Source of the DNA: Prevotella sp. Rep29
Lineage (GTDB): Bacteria; Bacteroidota; Bacteroidia; Bacteroidales; Bacteroidaceae
DNA length: 64,000 nt
Assembly (NCBI RefSeq): GCF_019551475.1
Contig: NZ_CP047159.1
Location: 2,666,001 to 2,730,000 of the forward strand
Reading direction: 5' to 3'
Every line of letters starts with the position of its first letter. The first letter of the stretch is position 1. The notes beneath the pieces were generated by a model. The model worked only from the letters and a program-made list of their open reading frames with translations, was not told where the DNA came from and made no database searches. Made by a program: the position numbers and the translations under genes. This document shows, piece by piece, positions 52,114 through 62,947 of this stretch.

Positions 52114-53040
52114 TCATTCTTTGTTTTTGGGCTCTGTCGTCTTTTTCCGTTTCACCTTCATTCGGTCGAAGCCGTTGCCGTAAACGCCGATGACGGGGCT
52201 TTGAGAGACAAAGGCTGCCGGGTCAACGGTGTTGATAATCTCGAATACTTTCCGGCTCTCGCGCTGCTTGACGAGCACGAAAAGAACGTTTGTCTTATTG
52301 CCCGAATATGAGCCATAGCCTTCGAGAATGGTGCATCCGCGATGATGCTCTTGGTTGATGCGTCGGGAGATTTCGTCATACTTCTCGGAGATGATGAAAA
52401 ACTGAACAGAGCGGCGCATGGAGTTGACTACCTGGTCGAGGCAGAATGCCGTCACATAGAGCACCACATAGCCGAAGATGACGCGCTCCCAGTCGCGCAG
52501 TACCAAATAACTGGAGGTGATGATAATGATGTCGCAAATCATCATGACATGTCCGAGTGATATGTCACGGTATTTGTTGACGATGGAGGCGACGATATCC
52601 GTACCGCCGGCGCTTCCGTTGAACGACAGCCCGATGCCGACACCGCAGCCACAGAATACCGCTCCGATGATACTTGCCATGAACGGCTGGTCTTCAAGCA
52701 GGTGGAGTGAAGTGGCAAAGTCGCGCATAAGCGATAGCGATAGCGTGAGCACAAGCACACCATAGACTGTCTTCACGCAGAATTTCCATCCCAGAATCTT
52801 CAGTGCAAGAATCAAGAGACAGATATTGATGGAGAAATAAGAAACCTGTGCGGGAATGTGGAGCGGGCTCCATTCCAGGATAGAGGCGATGCCGGGAACG
52901 CCGCCGGTCGTGATGCTGTTGGGCAACAGGAAGACTGACCATCCGATGCAGTAGGAAATCATGCCTATGGCAATCATCACATAGTCGCGCAGTTCACGGA
53001 AAAAAATGTGTCTTTTTCTGTCTTTTTCTGATATTTCCAT
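52114..53040 (-). CDS. YitT family membrane protein (DUF2179)
   Basis: A 308-residue protein with five or six membrane helices (VMIAIGMISYCIGWSVFLLP, ISYF-like second, GAVFCGCGVGIGLSFNGSAGG and others) and a soluble C-terminal DUF2179 domain of about 90 residues (RRINQEHHRGCTILEGYGSY, FVSQSPVIGVYGNGF). The NGSAGGTDIV motif is typical of the YitT group. The transport role is not established. It ends the GNAT-parE-S41-yitT run, with 14 bases to the S41 gene. Confidence 0.9.
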   Translation of the reverse strand: MEISEKDRKRHIFFRELRDYVMIAIGMISYCIGWSVFLLPNSITTGGVPGIASILEWSPLHIPAQVSYFSINICLLILALKILGWKFCVKTVYGVLVLTLSLSLMRDFATSLHLLEDQPFMASIIGAVFCGCGVGIGLSFNGSAGGTDIVASIVNKYRDISLGHVMMICDIIIITSSYLVLRDWERVIFGYVVLYVTAFCLDQVVNSMRRSVQFFIISEKYDEISRRINQEHHRGCTILEGYGSYSGNKTNVLFVLVKQRESRKVFEIINTVDPAAFVSQSPVIGVYGNGFDRMKVKRKKTTEPKNKE

Positions 53041-53054
53041 TATTTCAATAGTTT

Positions 53055-54659
53055 TTAATTTTCCAATAATTTAAGTGCTTTTTGAACAATATCGCTGGTC
53101 TCGTTAGTGATTCGGAAATATTCGCTCATGTCCCACAGGTCGCGTGCAACGAGCGCTTTCAGCTGATTGCGCAGATAGGGGAGTGTGCGTTGTAGTTCTT
53201 CGTCATCTTTCGGAACTATTTTTTGTTTCTTCGCTTCCGCAAGAATGTCGTCTATTTGCGACTGTGGAACTTCATATCTCCCGATGAAATCGGAAAATTC
53301 CGGATATTTCTTTTTCAGTTCCTTGCGATGCTTGTCGATGTATTTTAGTGACGCATTGATGACAATGTTCTTTGCTGTCAGTTGTCTGTGGAAGCGTGTG
53401 TACTTCGTTGTGTCGAGCGGCACGAAGTGGTCGGGCATGATTCCGCCGCCACCATATACTGTCCTATGCTCGCGCAGCGTATAGTATTTGAGTGAATCGG
53501 CAAAGTGGATGCTGTCCGGATTGGTCAGTTCGCCATGCTTATAGCGCTTTTCAATGTCCATCTCATAATCTTTGAGGTCGCCCTTTTTGTAGGGTTTCTG
53601 AATGCATCGTCCCGTCGGGGTGTAGTAATGGGCGATAGTGAGGCGTATCATCGAACCGTCGTCAAACTCAATTGGGCGTTGCACCAGTCCTTTTCCGAAC
53701 GACCGCCGTCCCACCACGATGCCGCGGTCTTGGTCTTGCAGCGCACCGGTCAGAATCTCTGCTGCCGAAGCGGAGTATTCGTTGATGAGCACAATCACTT
53801 TTCCGTTGAGAAGTTTTCCACCGCCACGTGCCCGATATTCCTGGCGTGAGACGCGCCGTCCTTCGGTATAGACAATCATATCGCCCCGTTGGAGGAACTC
53901 ATTGGTTATCTGTACGGCAGACTGCAGATAGCCTCCGCCGTTCTCCTGCAGGTCGATAATGAGATCTTCCATGCCTTGTTCCTTTAGCAGGGAAATACCT
54001 TCCATGAATTCCCTGTACGTCGTGGCACCGAAACTTCCGATGCGGATATAGCCGACGCGGGGCTGAATCATATACACAGCATCGACAGTCTTCACGGGAA
54101 TCTTATCGCGTGTCACAACAAATTCCAAGAGTTCCTTGATGCCTTGTCGCTTCACACCCAACCTCACTTTCGTGCCTTTCTTTCCGCGCAGTCGTTTCAT
54201 GATGTCTTCGCGCGACATCTTCACACCGGCAATGGCAGTATCGTTCACGTTGACGATACGGTCGCCGGCGAGGATGCCCACTTTCTCGGAAGGACCGTTG
54301 AGCACGGTCTGTATGACCATCAGCGTGTCCTCGAGCATGTTGAACTGAATGCCCACACCCTCGAAATTGCCGTTCAGCGATTCGCTCATCGATTTCACTT
54401 CCTTCGGCGTGGAATAGGTAGAGTGGGGGTCCAAAGATTTCAGCATGCCGCGAATGGCTTCTTCCACCATCTTCGATTCGTTCACGGTGTCAACGTAAAG
54501 ATGGTAGATGGCTTGCTCGGCATTCCTCAACTTCTCCATCGGTTTCTTCGCTCCCATCTGAAATTGAGCATTTGCCGGAAGAAAAGCCATAGTCGTGAGT
54601 ATCAGGAACAATGTGTATCTTACGATACGCTTCCTGCTATATGATTTTTTCTTTCTCAT
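53055..54659 (-). CDS. S41-family protease (second copy type)
   Basis: A 534-residue exported protease with a basic signal peptide (ends LPANAQ). A PDZ domain is at residues about 75-165 (GVGIQFNMLED, SEKVGILAGDRIVNVND). The S41 core has GYIRIGSFGATT, LIIDLQENGGG, the serine in INEYSASAAEILTGALQDQD and the lysine in RRSFGKGLVQRPI. It is related to, but distinct from, the protease at 45721-47385. The start at 54659 avoids overlap with parE. It belongs to the operon GNAT-parE-S41-yitT. Confidence 0.93.
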   Translation of the reverse strand: MRKKKSYSRKRIVRYTLFLILTTMAFLPANAQFQMGAKKPMEKLRNAEQAIYHLYVDTVNESKMVEEAIRGMLKSLDPHSTYSTPKEVKSMSESLNGNFEGVGIQFNMLEDTLMVIQTVLNGPSEKVGILAGDRIVNVNDTAIAGVKMSREDIMKRLRGKKGTKVRLGVKRQGIKELLEFVVTRDKIPVKTVDAVYMIQPRVGYIRIGSFGATTYREFMEGISLLKEQGMEDLIIDLQENGGGYLQSAVQITNEFLQRGDMIVYTEGRRVSRQEYRARGGGKLLNGKVIVLINEYSASAAEILTGALQDQDRGIVVGRRSFGKGLVQRPIEFDDGSMIRLTIAHYYTPTGRCIQKPYKKGDLKDYEMDIEKRYKHGELTNPDSIHFADSLKYYTLREHRTVYGGGGIMPDHFVPLDTTKYTRFHRQLTAKNIVINASLKYIDKHRKELKKKYPEFSDFIGRYEVPQSQIDDILAEAKKQKIVPKDDEELQRTLPYLRNQLKALVARDLWDMSEYFRITNETSDIVQKALKLLEN

Positions 54660-54666
54660 GTTCTTC

Positions 54667-56652
<1,986 letters not shown>

Positions 56653-56656
56653 ATTT

Positions 56657-57808
56657 TCAATCTCCAATCTCTTTCTTGTAGCACCTGCGCCGTTTGTGGT
56701 TCACTGTCTCAAAGTAACTCCACTGACTTTGCACGTTCTCGTTACTCTCCATCTCCACCTGGCTTTCGCCCCATTTGATGCCGTACTTGATATACCACGG
56801 AATCAAATGATAGAACATCAGTGCGTTCACACCTTTCGCCCTGTATTCAGGCAGCACGCCAATCATCATCAGGTCGATGATGTCGGTCTTGTGGAATTTC
56901 AAAACACGCATCACATGCCACCAACCAAAAGGCAACAAGCGCCCGCGGCGGCACTTTTGCAACGCCCGTGAAAGCGACAGCATCGTGATGCCCACGCCCA
57001 CCAGCTTGTTTTCACCGTCAGTGCAGTCCTCCACGATAGGGATTAAGTTCAAATCAACATACGGGAAATACATCTTCACGTATTGGTCAATCTGCTTGTC
57101 GGTCAACTCAGAAAAACCATACAGGTCCTTGAACGTATCGTTAATCAGGTGGAATATCTTGTGAGCCATCCCTTCATCCACCTCTTTTTTGGTGAGTGTG
57201 CGCACACGCAGGTTGTAGCGCTTCATGATCATCTCCGAAATCTTCACCATCTTTTCAGGAATACGGTCAGGAACAAAAATCTTGAACTCCACGTAGTCAT
57301 TGTCTTTCTCCCAGCCACCCAGCTTCTCCATGTGCTCAGGGTAGTATGGATAGTTGTAGATGGTTGCCATCGTGCCGAGTTCGTCGAATCCCCACGTGAG
57401 CATTCCTTCCGGGTCGAAATCGGTAAAGCCCAGCGGACCAATCACTTCCGTCATTCCCTTTTCCCGGCCATACCCCTCAACGGCATCCAGCAAGGCACGC
57501 GAAACGTCCATGTCGTCGATGAAGTCAATCCAACCGAAGCGTACACTCTTGCGACCCCAGCGCTCGTTGGCTTTGTGATTGATAATCGCAGCCACACGGC
57601 CAGCCACCTTCCCGTCCTTATAAGCGAGGAAATATTCAGCCTCACAGAAGTCGAAAGCGGCATTTTTCTCACAGTCCAACACGTTACGCTCATCACTGAA
57701 CAAGTTGGGGACATCATACTCGTTGCCCGCATACAAGTCATAATGAAAATCAATGAAAGTTTTCAGCGCCTGCTTGTTCGCGACTTTCCTTATCTCAATA
57801 CCATTCAT
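56657..57808 (-). CDS. GNAT-fold N-acyltransferase-like protein
   Basis: A 383-residue protein of a type common in Bacteroidetes. A GNAT-like fold is suggested by an N-terminal strand-helix set ([14 protein letters not shown]) and a second near the end ([26 protein letters not shown]), where R-A-K-G-V resembles the acetyl-CoA loop. Aromatic-rich segments ([20 protein letters not shown]) lie between. The substrate is unknown. It is the first gene of the run that continues with parE four bases later. Confidence 0.75.
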   Translation of the reverse strand: MNGIEIRKVANKQALKTFIDFHYDLYAGNEYDVPNLFSDERNVLDCEKNAAFDFCEAEYFLAYKDGKVAGRVAAIINHKANERWGRKSVRFGWIDFIDDMDVSRALLDAVEGYGREKGMTEVIGPLGFTDFDPEGMLTWGFDELGTMATIYNYPYYPEHMEKLGGWEKDNDYVEFKIFVPDRIPEKMVKISEMIMKRYNLRVRTLTKKEVDEGMAHKIFHLINDTFKDLYGFSELTDKQIDQYVKMYFPYVDLNLIPIVEDCTDGENKLVGVGITMLSLSRALQKCRRGRLLPFGWWHVMRVLKFHKTDIIDLMMIGVLPEYRAKGVNALMFYHLIPWYIKYGIKWGESQVEMESNENVQSQWSYFETVNHKRRRCYKKEIGD

Positions 57809-57876
57809 AATCCCTTCTCTCTGCTCGTGGAGGCGAATCAGTGCATCCGCCCTGTTTAATCGTTAGATTTATCATG

Positions 57877-57907
57877 CAAAAATACGGAAAAACATCCAAA
57901 ACACAAA
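57877..57907 (-). promoter_or_regulatory. Promoter of the GNAT-parE operon
   Basis: On the minus strand TTTG (57904-57907), a 19-bp spacer and TATTTTTG (57877-57884): a perfect consensus match. Confidence 0.85.
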
Positions 57908-57945
57908 ATTTGAACCAAAAATCGTCGATTTTTTCCGAAAATTAT

Positions 57946-57953
57946 TATATTTG
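57946..57953 (+). promoter_or_regulatory. -7 element of the small lipoprotein gene
   Basis: TATATTTG lies 27 bases before the ATG at 57981. Confidence 0.6.
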
Positions 57954-57980
57954 CAGAAAAATATCATACAGAAAATCATC

Positions 57981-58403
57981 ATGAAGAAAACCATCCTCAC
58001 ACTCCTTTGTCTTTGCGCACTGACAGCCATCCAGAGCTGCCAGAAAAATCTCATGGACGAAGCAGTCAAAAAACTGCAAAACAGTAAGCCGGAGACCATA
58101 CACAACATCGACGGGCATAAAACCACACTCACCATTGTCACGCTATGCGACGACGGGTACATAGGCAATCTCGAGCAGCCACACGCCAATCTCTTCGTGG
58201 CAGAAAACGCCAAATTCTTCAGAAAAATCAGCGAAACACTCCCTGAAATGCAAGACCTGCAAGTCAAACTCATCTACAAGAGCAAGACCAACGGCGACGA
58301 ACAAGAATTCGAATACACAACCGAAGAGTTGAAGGCGCTTACCGAAAACCCCGAAAAAACCATTCAGGAAGCACAGGAAGAACTCGCGCTTATTGAGGAA
58401 TAA
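57981..58403 (+). CDS. Small lipoprotein of unknown function
   Basis: A 140-residue lipoprotein with signal and lipobox IQSC. The mature part is short and charged, with a helix-rich C-terminus (TTEELKALTENPEKTIQEAQEE). No family is recognised. The start at 57981 (MKKTILTLL) is supported by the signal peptide. It is divergent from the GNAT-parE operon and stands alone. Confidence 0.75.
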   Translation: MKKTILTLLCLCALTAIQSCQKNLMDEAVKKLQNSKPETIHNIDGHKTTLTIVTLCDDGYIGNLEQPHANLFVAENAKFFRKISETLPEMQDLQVKLIYKSKTNGDEQEFEYTTEELKALTENPEKTIQEAQEELALIEE

Positions 58404-58466
58404 CACGCGGGAGGAGTACCTTTCTGCAATCGTATTTCCAAGTCTTCCAGTATTCCCAGCGTCCCT

Positions 58467-59561
58467 TTATTTCTTCTTATATCTGTAACGCTTCATCTGA
58501 TTTATTTTTGCTTGATGCTTTTCTGACATGGAAGGAACGACAGCATTCGTGCGGACTGTATCTGCAGGAAGAGGTTTTTCCCACAACTCCTCCATTCGCT
58601 CTCTGGAAAGCAACTTGCGATCAACAACATAAGATTCACCGATACAACAGACCTTGACGCCCTCCTTGATTTTTTTAGAATTGAAAAAAACTTCCATTTT
58701 ACAAAAGCTGCTTTGCAAGTCTTTAACTGTCGGTTCCTCTTCGACAGAATCATAGACCTCACTCTCCTCAAGGGTGGTAATGTTAAATTGACGAAATCCA
58801 GCCAACTTAAGCCCCCAGATATTTAATTGGTGGTCTCCCTTAAAAGCCAGATAGTCACGCCCCGCAATGGTAATTCCTGCATCCCTGTTCACATGGATGA
58901 AGGCAGCTTCGTTGCCGTTCTTCTTTTTGCTTACCAACGAGTCTCCCTTTTCCTCAAGCCTCTTTTTGCGAATCTTATATGCCATGGTCTTCCCCTCAAC
59001 GCAAGGCTCTATCAGTGTAAAACAAATAGCCTCAAGGGGCAAAAGCCCATCTTCGGTCAGCTTGATGTCTTTGTCATATAGCGTCTTCCGCCCGACAACA
59101 TGTTCCTTCACACGCTTATTTTTCAGTTTCACGAAAGAATCAAGGTAGCCTGTCTGGTAATATTCCAAGACGGTGTCTTTCAGCTGATAAATTCTAAAAT
59201 ATTCCCTGATATACAGGTATTCCAGTTTCGAGCTGTTGACATTGATTTCTTCCAGACCAAGCGTGACAGGCTTCATCAACAATACCGTGTCGCAACTTGC
59301 CAGCGAATGAACGTCCAACGTCTCGTATGCAATATGGCGGACAGAAAAACCTTTTGTCTTTTGCACCTTTTCCGGCAAGATTCCATACCTGTCAGTCATG
59401 CCGACAACCCGACCGGCTCCGTCAATGACAGTTGCCTTGGCAATAGGTTGGTTGTCAACCTGGTCAAAAATACGTATCTGGGCAGACACGCGGACAGACG
59501 CTGTAAAGAAAAAGATGATAACAAGGATCCACGCCTTTCGGATGTTGAGAGTATTTTCCAT
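58467..59561 (-). CDS. Exported protein with carboxypeptidase-regulatory-like domain
   Basis: A 364-residue exported protein with signal peptide (ends VRVSAQ). Residues about 25-100 match a CarboxypepD-regulatory-like beta sandwich (QPIAKATVIDGAGRVVGMTDRYG). The rest, about 250 residues, is common in Bacteroidetes next to such domains and has no known motif. It has no barrel or plug, so it is not a TonB receptor. A good promoter precedes it. Its role is unknown. Confidence 0.75.
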   Translation of the reverse strand: MENTLNIRKAWILVIIFFFTASVRVSAQIRIFDQVDNQPIAKATVIDGAGRVVGMTDRYGILPEKVQKTKGFSVRHIAYETLDVHSLASCDTVLLMKPVTLGLEEINVNSSKLEYLYIREYFRIYQLKDTVLEYYQTGYLDSFVKLKNKRVKEHVVGRKTLYDKDIKLTEDGLLPLEAICFTLIEPCVEGKTMAYKIRKKRLEEKGDSLVSKKKNGNEAAFIHVNRDAGITIAGRDYLAFKGDHQLNIWGLKLAGFRQFNITTLEESEVYDSVEEEPTVKDLQSSFCKMEVFFNSKKIKEGVKVCCIGESYVVDRKLLSRERMEELWEKPLPADTVRTNAVVPSMSEKHQAKINQMKRYRYKKK

Positions 59562-59584
59562 AGGTCTTAGATTTGAATTAGCTA

Positions 59585-59616
59585 CAAAGATAAACAAAAA
59601 ACAGATATCTTCCAAA
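59585..59616 (-). promoter_or_regulatory. Promoter of the 58467-59561 gene
   Basis: On the minus strand TTTG (59613-59616), a 20-bp spacer and TATCTTTG (59585-59592), 23 bases ahead of the start. Confidence 0.82.
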
Positions 59617-59692
59617 TCATTATTCACTATTTTTCTTGTTTGACAGCTTCACCTTGACACCCTGACAGCTTCGCCGGCTATTCGCCACGAAT

Positions 59693-59904
59693 GTATATTT
59701 ATGCACTGGCTTCGGTTTTGCGCTGTTGTTTCTAAACCTCTGAATTTCAATACATTATAAAGTGGTTTCTAAAAGTTGAACTTTTAGCGTGCAAAAGTTC
59801 AACTTTCAGGAGCCAAAACTTCAACTTTTAGAATGCAAAAGTTGAACTTTTGGAAAACGAAAGTTCAACTGCATGTTTATACAACCTTTCCTGTATATTT
59901 ATAC
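59693..59904 (+). repeat. Composite 22-bp-lattice element, copy 5
   Basis: The box GTATATTTATGC (59693-59704), 67 bp, palindromes at 59772, 59794, 59816 and 59838 (the third has AAACT in place of AAAGT), the half unit at 59860, and closing boxes at 59871 (GCATGTTTATAC) and 59893 (GTATATTTATAC). The total span is 212 bp, as in copies 2 and 4. The remaining 59562-60047 gap holds a promoter and a terminator. Confidence 0.92.
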
Positions 59905-59969
59905 ACCGCTGAATATCTCTTCAAAAACTCACCTAACTCACTCCGTGGAAATGGTTCTCGAAAGAGTAC

Positions 59970-60013
59970 AAAAAAAGCGGCTCGCTGTTCACAAATGCGG
60001 AACAGAGAGCCGC
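59970..60013 (-). terminator. Terminator of the M16 protease gene
   Basis: GCGGCTC-GCTGTTC and GGAACAG-A-GAGCCGC form a long stem with one bulge. On the minus strand a run of seven T follows. Confidence 0.88.
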
Positions 60014-60047
60014 ACGATTGTCTGTTGATTTCGCCCGGCTGGCAGCG

Positions 60048-62855
60048 TCAGTCGGAAATCATGGTGATTTCGATACGGCGATTTTGGCGCAAGAGGTCGT
60101 TCGCAACACGCTGCACATCAGTCGCAGTCACACTGTCGAGCACTTGCTCGAAATCGGTATCGTAGTCAATACCATGGCGCAGATGGTTGTAGATGACATA
60201 GTCCCAGTAGCCATTATCGCGAATATTTTGTCCGTATGCCTTGCGCAGATACTTCCTCACCTTGTCCATCGATGAGGGCAGCGGACCGTTCTTGGCAATG
60301 TTTTCAATCTGCTGATAAATGATAGGAATCAGCTCGTCGTACTTCTTCGGGTCGGTGCGGAACGTGATTTTTACAAGCGAGTTGGGAGTCGTCGTCCGTC
60401 CCATCTGGTAAGACACGCTCACGCCATAAGTGCCACCCTTCTCCTCGCGCACCGAGTCAGTATAGGCAATCGACAACACACGGGCGAGGAAATCGAGCTC
60501 AAGGTCGGTTTTCGGGGCAAAAGGCTCGGCAAACGTGTAATAGATGTTGACCAGCGCCGAAGGTGTGTTCGCCTTTTTGTGATACACATGCGTCTCGTTC
60601 GCGTCACGGACACGCGGATAAGTGTCGGCAAATGTCTCTTTCCTGCCATGCGAGGGCAGCGTGGCGACATACTGACAGAGCAGCGGACGGAGCGCATCCA
60701 TATCCACATTTCCCACCAGCACCATCTTGAAACCGGAGGCATCGCTGAAGCGTTCGCGGTAAATCTGCATGATGCGGTCGTAGTCAATCGACTTGAGATG
60801 CTCGCGGCGGAGGGGTTCCACGCGCGGATGATTGCCGTAAAGAATGACGCGGGTCGTGTCGTTGTAACCCACTTGCGGGCTCGCTTCACGGTTGGTCAGG
60901 AACGACTCCATGCGGTTCAGCTCGCCATTGAACGCCGTCGAGTCTGTGCGCGGACTGGTGAAATAGAGGTAGGTCAGCTCCATCAGCGTCTTGAGGTCTT
61001 TCGGCGACGACGTGCCGTTGATGGATTGCGTCTCATCGCCTATGGACGGGCGCACACTGACAATTTTCGATGCCAACTTCTTCTGCAGGGTCAGCACATC
61101 AAACTCACCCACGCCAGCCTTCATCACCGAACCGCTGATGAAAGAGAAATTGTGCACGTCCTTGTCTGGATAGAGCGATGTGCCACCCTCACCGTAGAAA
61201 CGCATCATCACTTGGTCCTTGCTGAAGTCGGTCGGTTTGACATACACCTTCACACCATTGCTCAACGTCAGTTCCTTCGCTCCGAAGCGATAGTCGCGCT
61301 CACTCACGATAGTGCCCGGCTGCGGCAACTTGGCAATCAGTTCTTCGGATACCTGTTCCTCCCGGTAAGCCTCATAACGGCGCGCCTGAGCGGCTTCCAC
61401 CCACTGCTTCATCTGCTCTCCCGTCGGTTCTGTGAAGCCCTCTTTGTTCGGGAAATAGCAGACAAGCACCTGGTTGCGGTCGGTAATCAGCTCAGGGACA
61501 GCCTTGTTCACCTCGTCGAGCGTCACCTCACGGTCGAACCGGCGCGTCATCTCCAACTGTTCCTCAGCCGACAGCATCGGTTCGGAAGTGAGAAAATGAT
61601 TGACCGCCTTGCTTACGAAATGGCGGTTCTGACGGTCGTTGCGCTCGGCGTATTGCCTTTCCACCGCCTTCATGCGCAACGCTTTCGCACGCTCCAGCTC
61701 CGAAGCGGTAAAACCATGCTGGCGCGCCTGTTCAGCCATACCGATGACGGCGTCGAACGAACCACGGATATTCTCCTGGCGGCAACCGAAATTCAACGTG
61801 AATGCCTCCTTCGTGCGCGAAATGAAGAATGTTCCCGCACGCACCGAAGCACTCAATACGGGCGGCACCGCCTCATGCTGCAACTCTTGCAGACGGTTAC
61901 GCAACATGGAGGCAATGAGACCGTCCACATATTCGCCACGCTGCGATGACACAAGGTGCTTTTCCGAGTCGGGAGCTGCATCGCGCTTCATATAAAGATG
62001 TGCCAGCATGATAGGCTGTTCGCTGTCACGGTCCGTAGCCACAATCATCTCATCATTGTCGCCGACGGGATAATAAATGCGCTCGGCGGGATTCTTCGGT
62101 GCAGGAATCTTTCCGAAAAGCTTCTTAATCTGTCGCTCGGTGCGGTCCACATCAATGTCGCCGACAACAATAATCGCCTGCAGGTCAGGGCGATACCACT
62201 TCTGGTAGTAGTCGCGCAAATCCTGATAAGGGAAGTTATCCACAATATCCATCGAACCGATAGGCAGGCAGTCTTCGTATTTCGTACCTTTATAGATGGT
62301 CGGCAACAGGTTTTCCATCATCCGCTGCGTGGCTCTCGTGGCACGTCGTGTGCGCCATTCCTCGTGAATCACGCCACGCTCCTTGTCAATCTCCTCATCC
62401 TCAAGCAGAAGCGAGTGGCTCCAGTCATGCAGGATAAGCAGGCACGAGTCGATAATCCCCTGACGGCTCACGGGCACGGCAGAGATGTTATACACCGTCT
62501 GGTCCACACTGGTGTAGGCATTGAGGTTTGCACCGAACTTCACACCGATGGATTCGCACCAGGGCACGATAGAGGGCGACTTGCCCTTCCCCCTGAAATG
62601 TTCCGTTCCGTTGAAAGCCATGTGTTCAAGGAAGTGCGCCAAACCGCGCTGGCGGGGCTCTTCGAGAATACTTCCCACACGCTGCGCAATATAAAACTCT
62701 GCCAAGCCAGGTTCCTTCGCGTTGTGGCGGATGTAGTAGGTAAGTCCGTTTTTCAGCTTACCCATGCGATAACTGTCGTCCTGACGGACGCTTTGTGCTC
62801 TCGACGAACCGATGGTCAGCAGCGTCAAGAGCAACAAGATAAGTGTCTTTTTCAT
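60048..62855 (-). CDS. M16-family metalloprotease (pitrilysin-like, double domain)
   Basis: A 935-residue exported zinc protease with a signal peptide (ends GSSRAQ). The inverted zinc motif H-x-x-E-H is HFLEHMAFNGT near residue 78, with the third ligand in the following EEIDKERGVIHEE. A second, inactive M16 half follows from about residue 500 (LSNGVKVYVKPTDFSKD). The double-domain, single-chain form is common in Bacteroidetes and acts on peptides in the periplasm. The start at 62855 (MKKTLILLLL) gives the signal; the extension to 62960 overlaps the barrel gene's end. The barrel gene lies 92 bases upstream. Confidence 0.93.
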   Translation of the reverse strand: MKKTLILLLLTLLTIGSSRAQSVRQDDSYRMGKLKNGLTYYIRHNAKEPGLAEFYIAQRVGSILEEPRQRGLAHFLEHMAFNGTEHFRGKGKSPSIVPWCESIGVKFGANLNAYTSVDQTVYNISAVPVSRQGIIDSCLLILHDWSHSLLLEDEEIDKERGVIHEEWRTRRATRATQRMMENLLPTIYKGTKYEDCLPIGSMDIVDNFPYQDLRDYYQKWYRPDLQAIIVVGDIDVDRTERQIKKLFGKIPAPKNPAERIYYPVGDNDEMIVATDRDSEQPIMLAHLYMKRDAAPDSEKHLVSSQRGEYVDGLIASMLRNRLQELQHEAVPPVLSASVRAGTFFISRTKEAFTLNFGCRQENIRGSFDAVIGMAEQARQHGFTASELERAKALRMKAVERQYAERNDRQNRHFVSKAVNHFLTSEPMLSAEEQLEMTRRFDREVTLDEVNKAVPELITDRNQVLVCYFPNKEGFTEPTGEQMKQWVEAAQARRYEAYREEQVSEELIAKLPQPGTIVSERDYRFGAKELTLSNGVKVYVKPTDFSKDQVMMRFYGEGGTSLYPDKDVHNFSFISGSVMKAGVGEFDVLTLQKKLASKIVSVRPSIGDETQSINGTSSPKDLKTLMELTYLYFTSPRTDSTAFNGELNRMESFLTNREASPQVGYNDTTRVILYGNHPRVEPLRREHLKSIDYDRIMQIYRERFSDASGFKMVLVGNVDMDALRPLLCQYVATLPSHGRKETFADTYPRVRDANETHVYHKKANTPSALVNIYYTFAEPFAPKTDLELDFLARVLSIAYTDSVREEKGGTYGVSVSYQMGRTTTPNSLVKITFRTDPKKYDELIPIIYQQIENIAKNGPLPSSMDKVRKYLRKAYGQNIRDNGYWDYVIYNHLRHGIDYDTDFEQVLDSVTATDVQRVANDLLRQNRRIEITMISD

Positions 62856-62947
62856 GTTTTCTGTTCTATTGTTTATCATTGATAGTCTGTTGCTAATCTC
62901 TCGATGAAATGGGCGTTTTTGAGGCAATGGGATGGTTTCGTAACAGG

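Noticed and set aside
60579..61949. 456-residue plus-strand open frame
   Set aside because: It is antisense to the M16 protease gene, with no recognisable motif.
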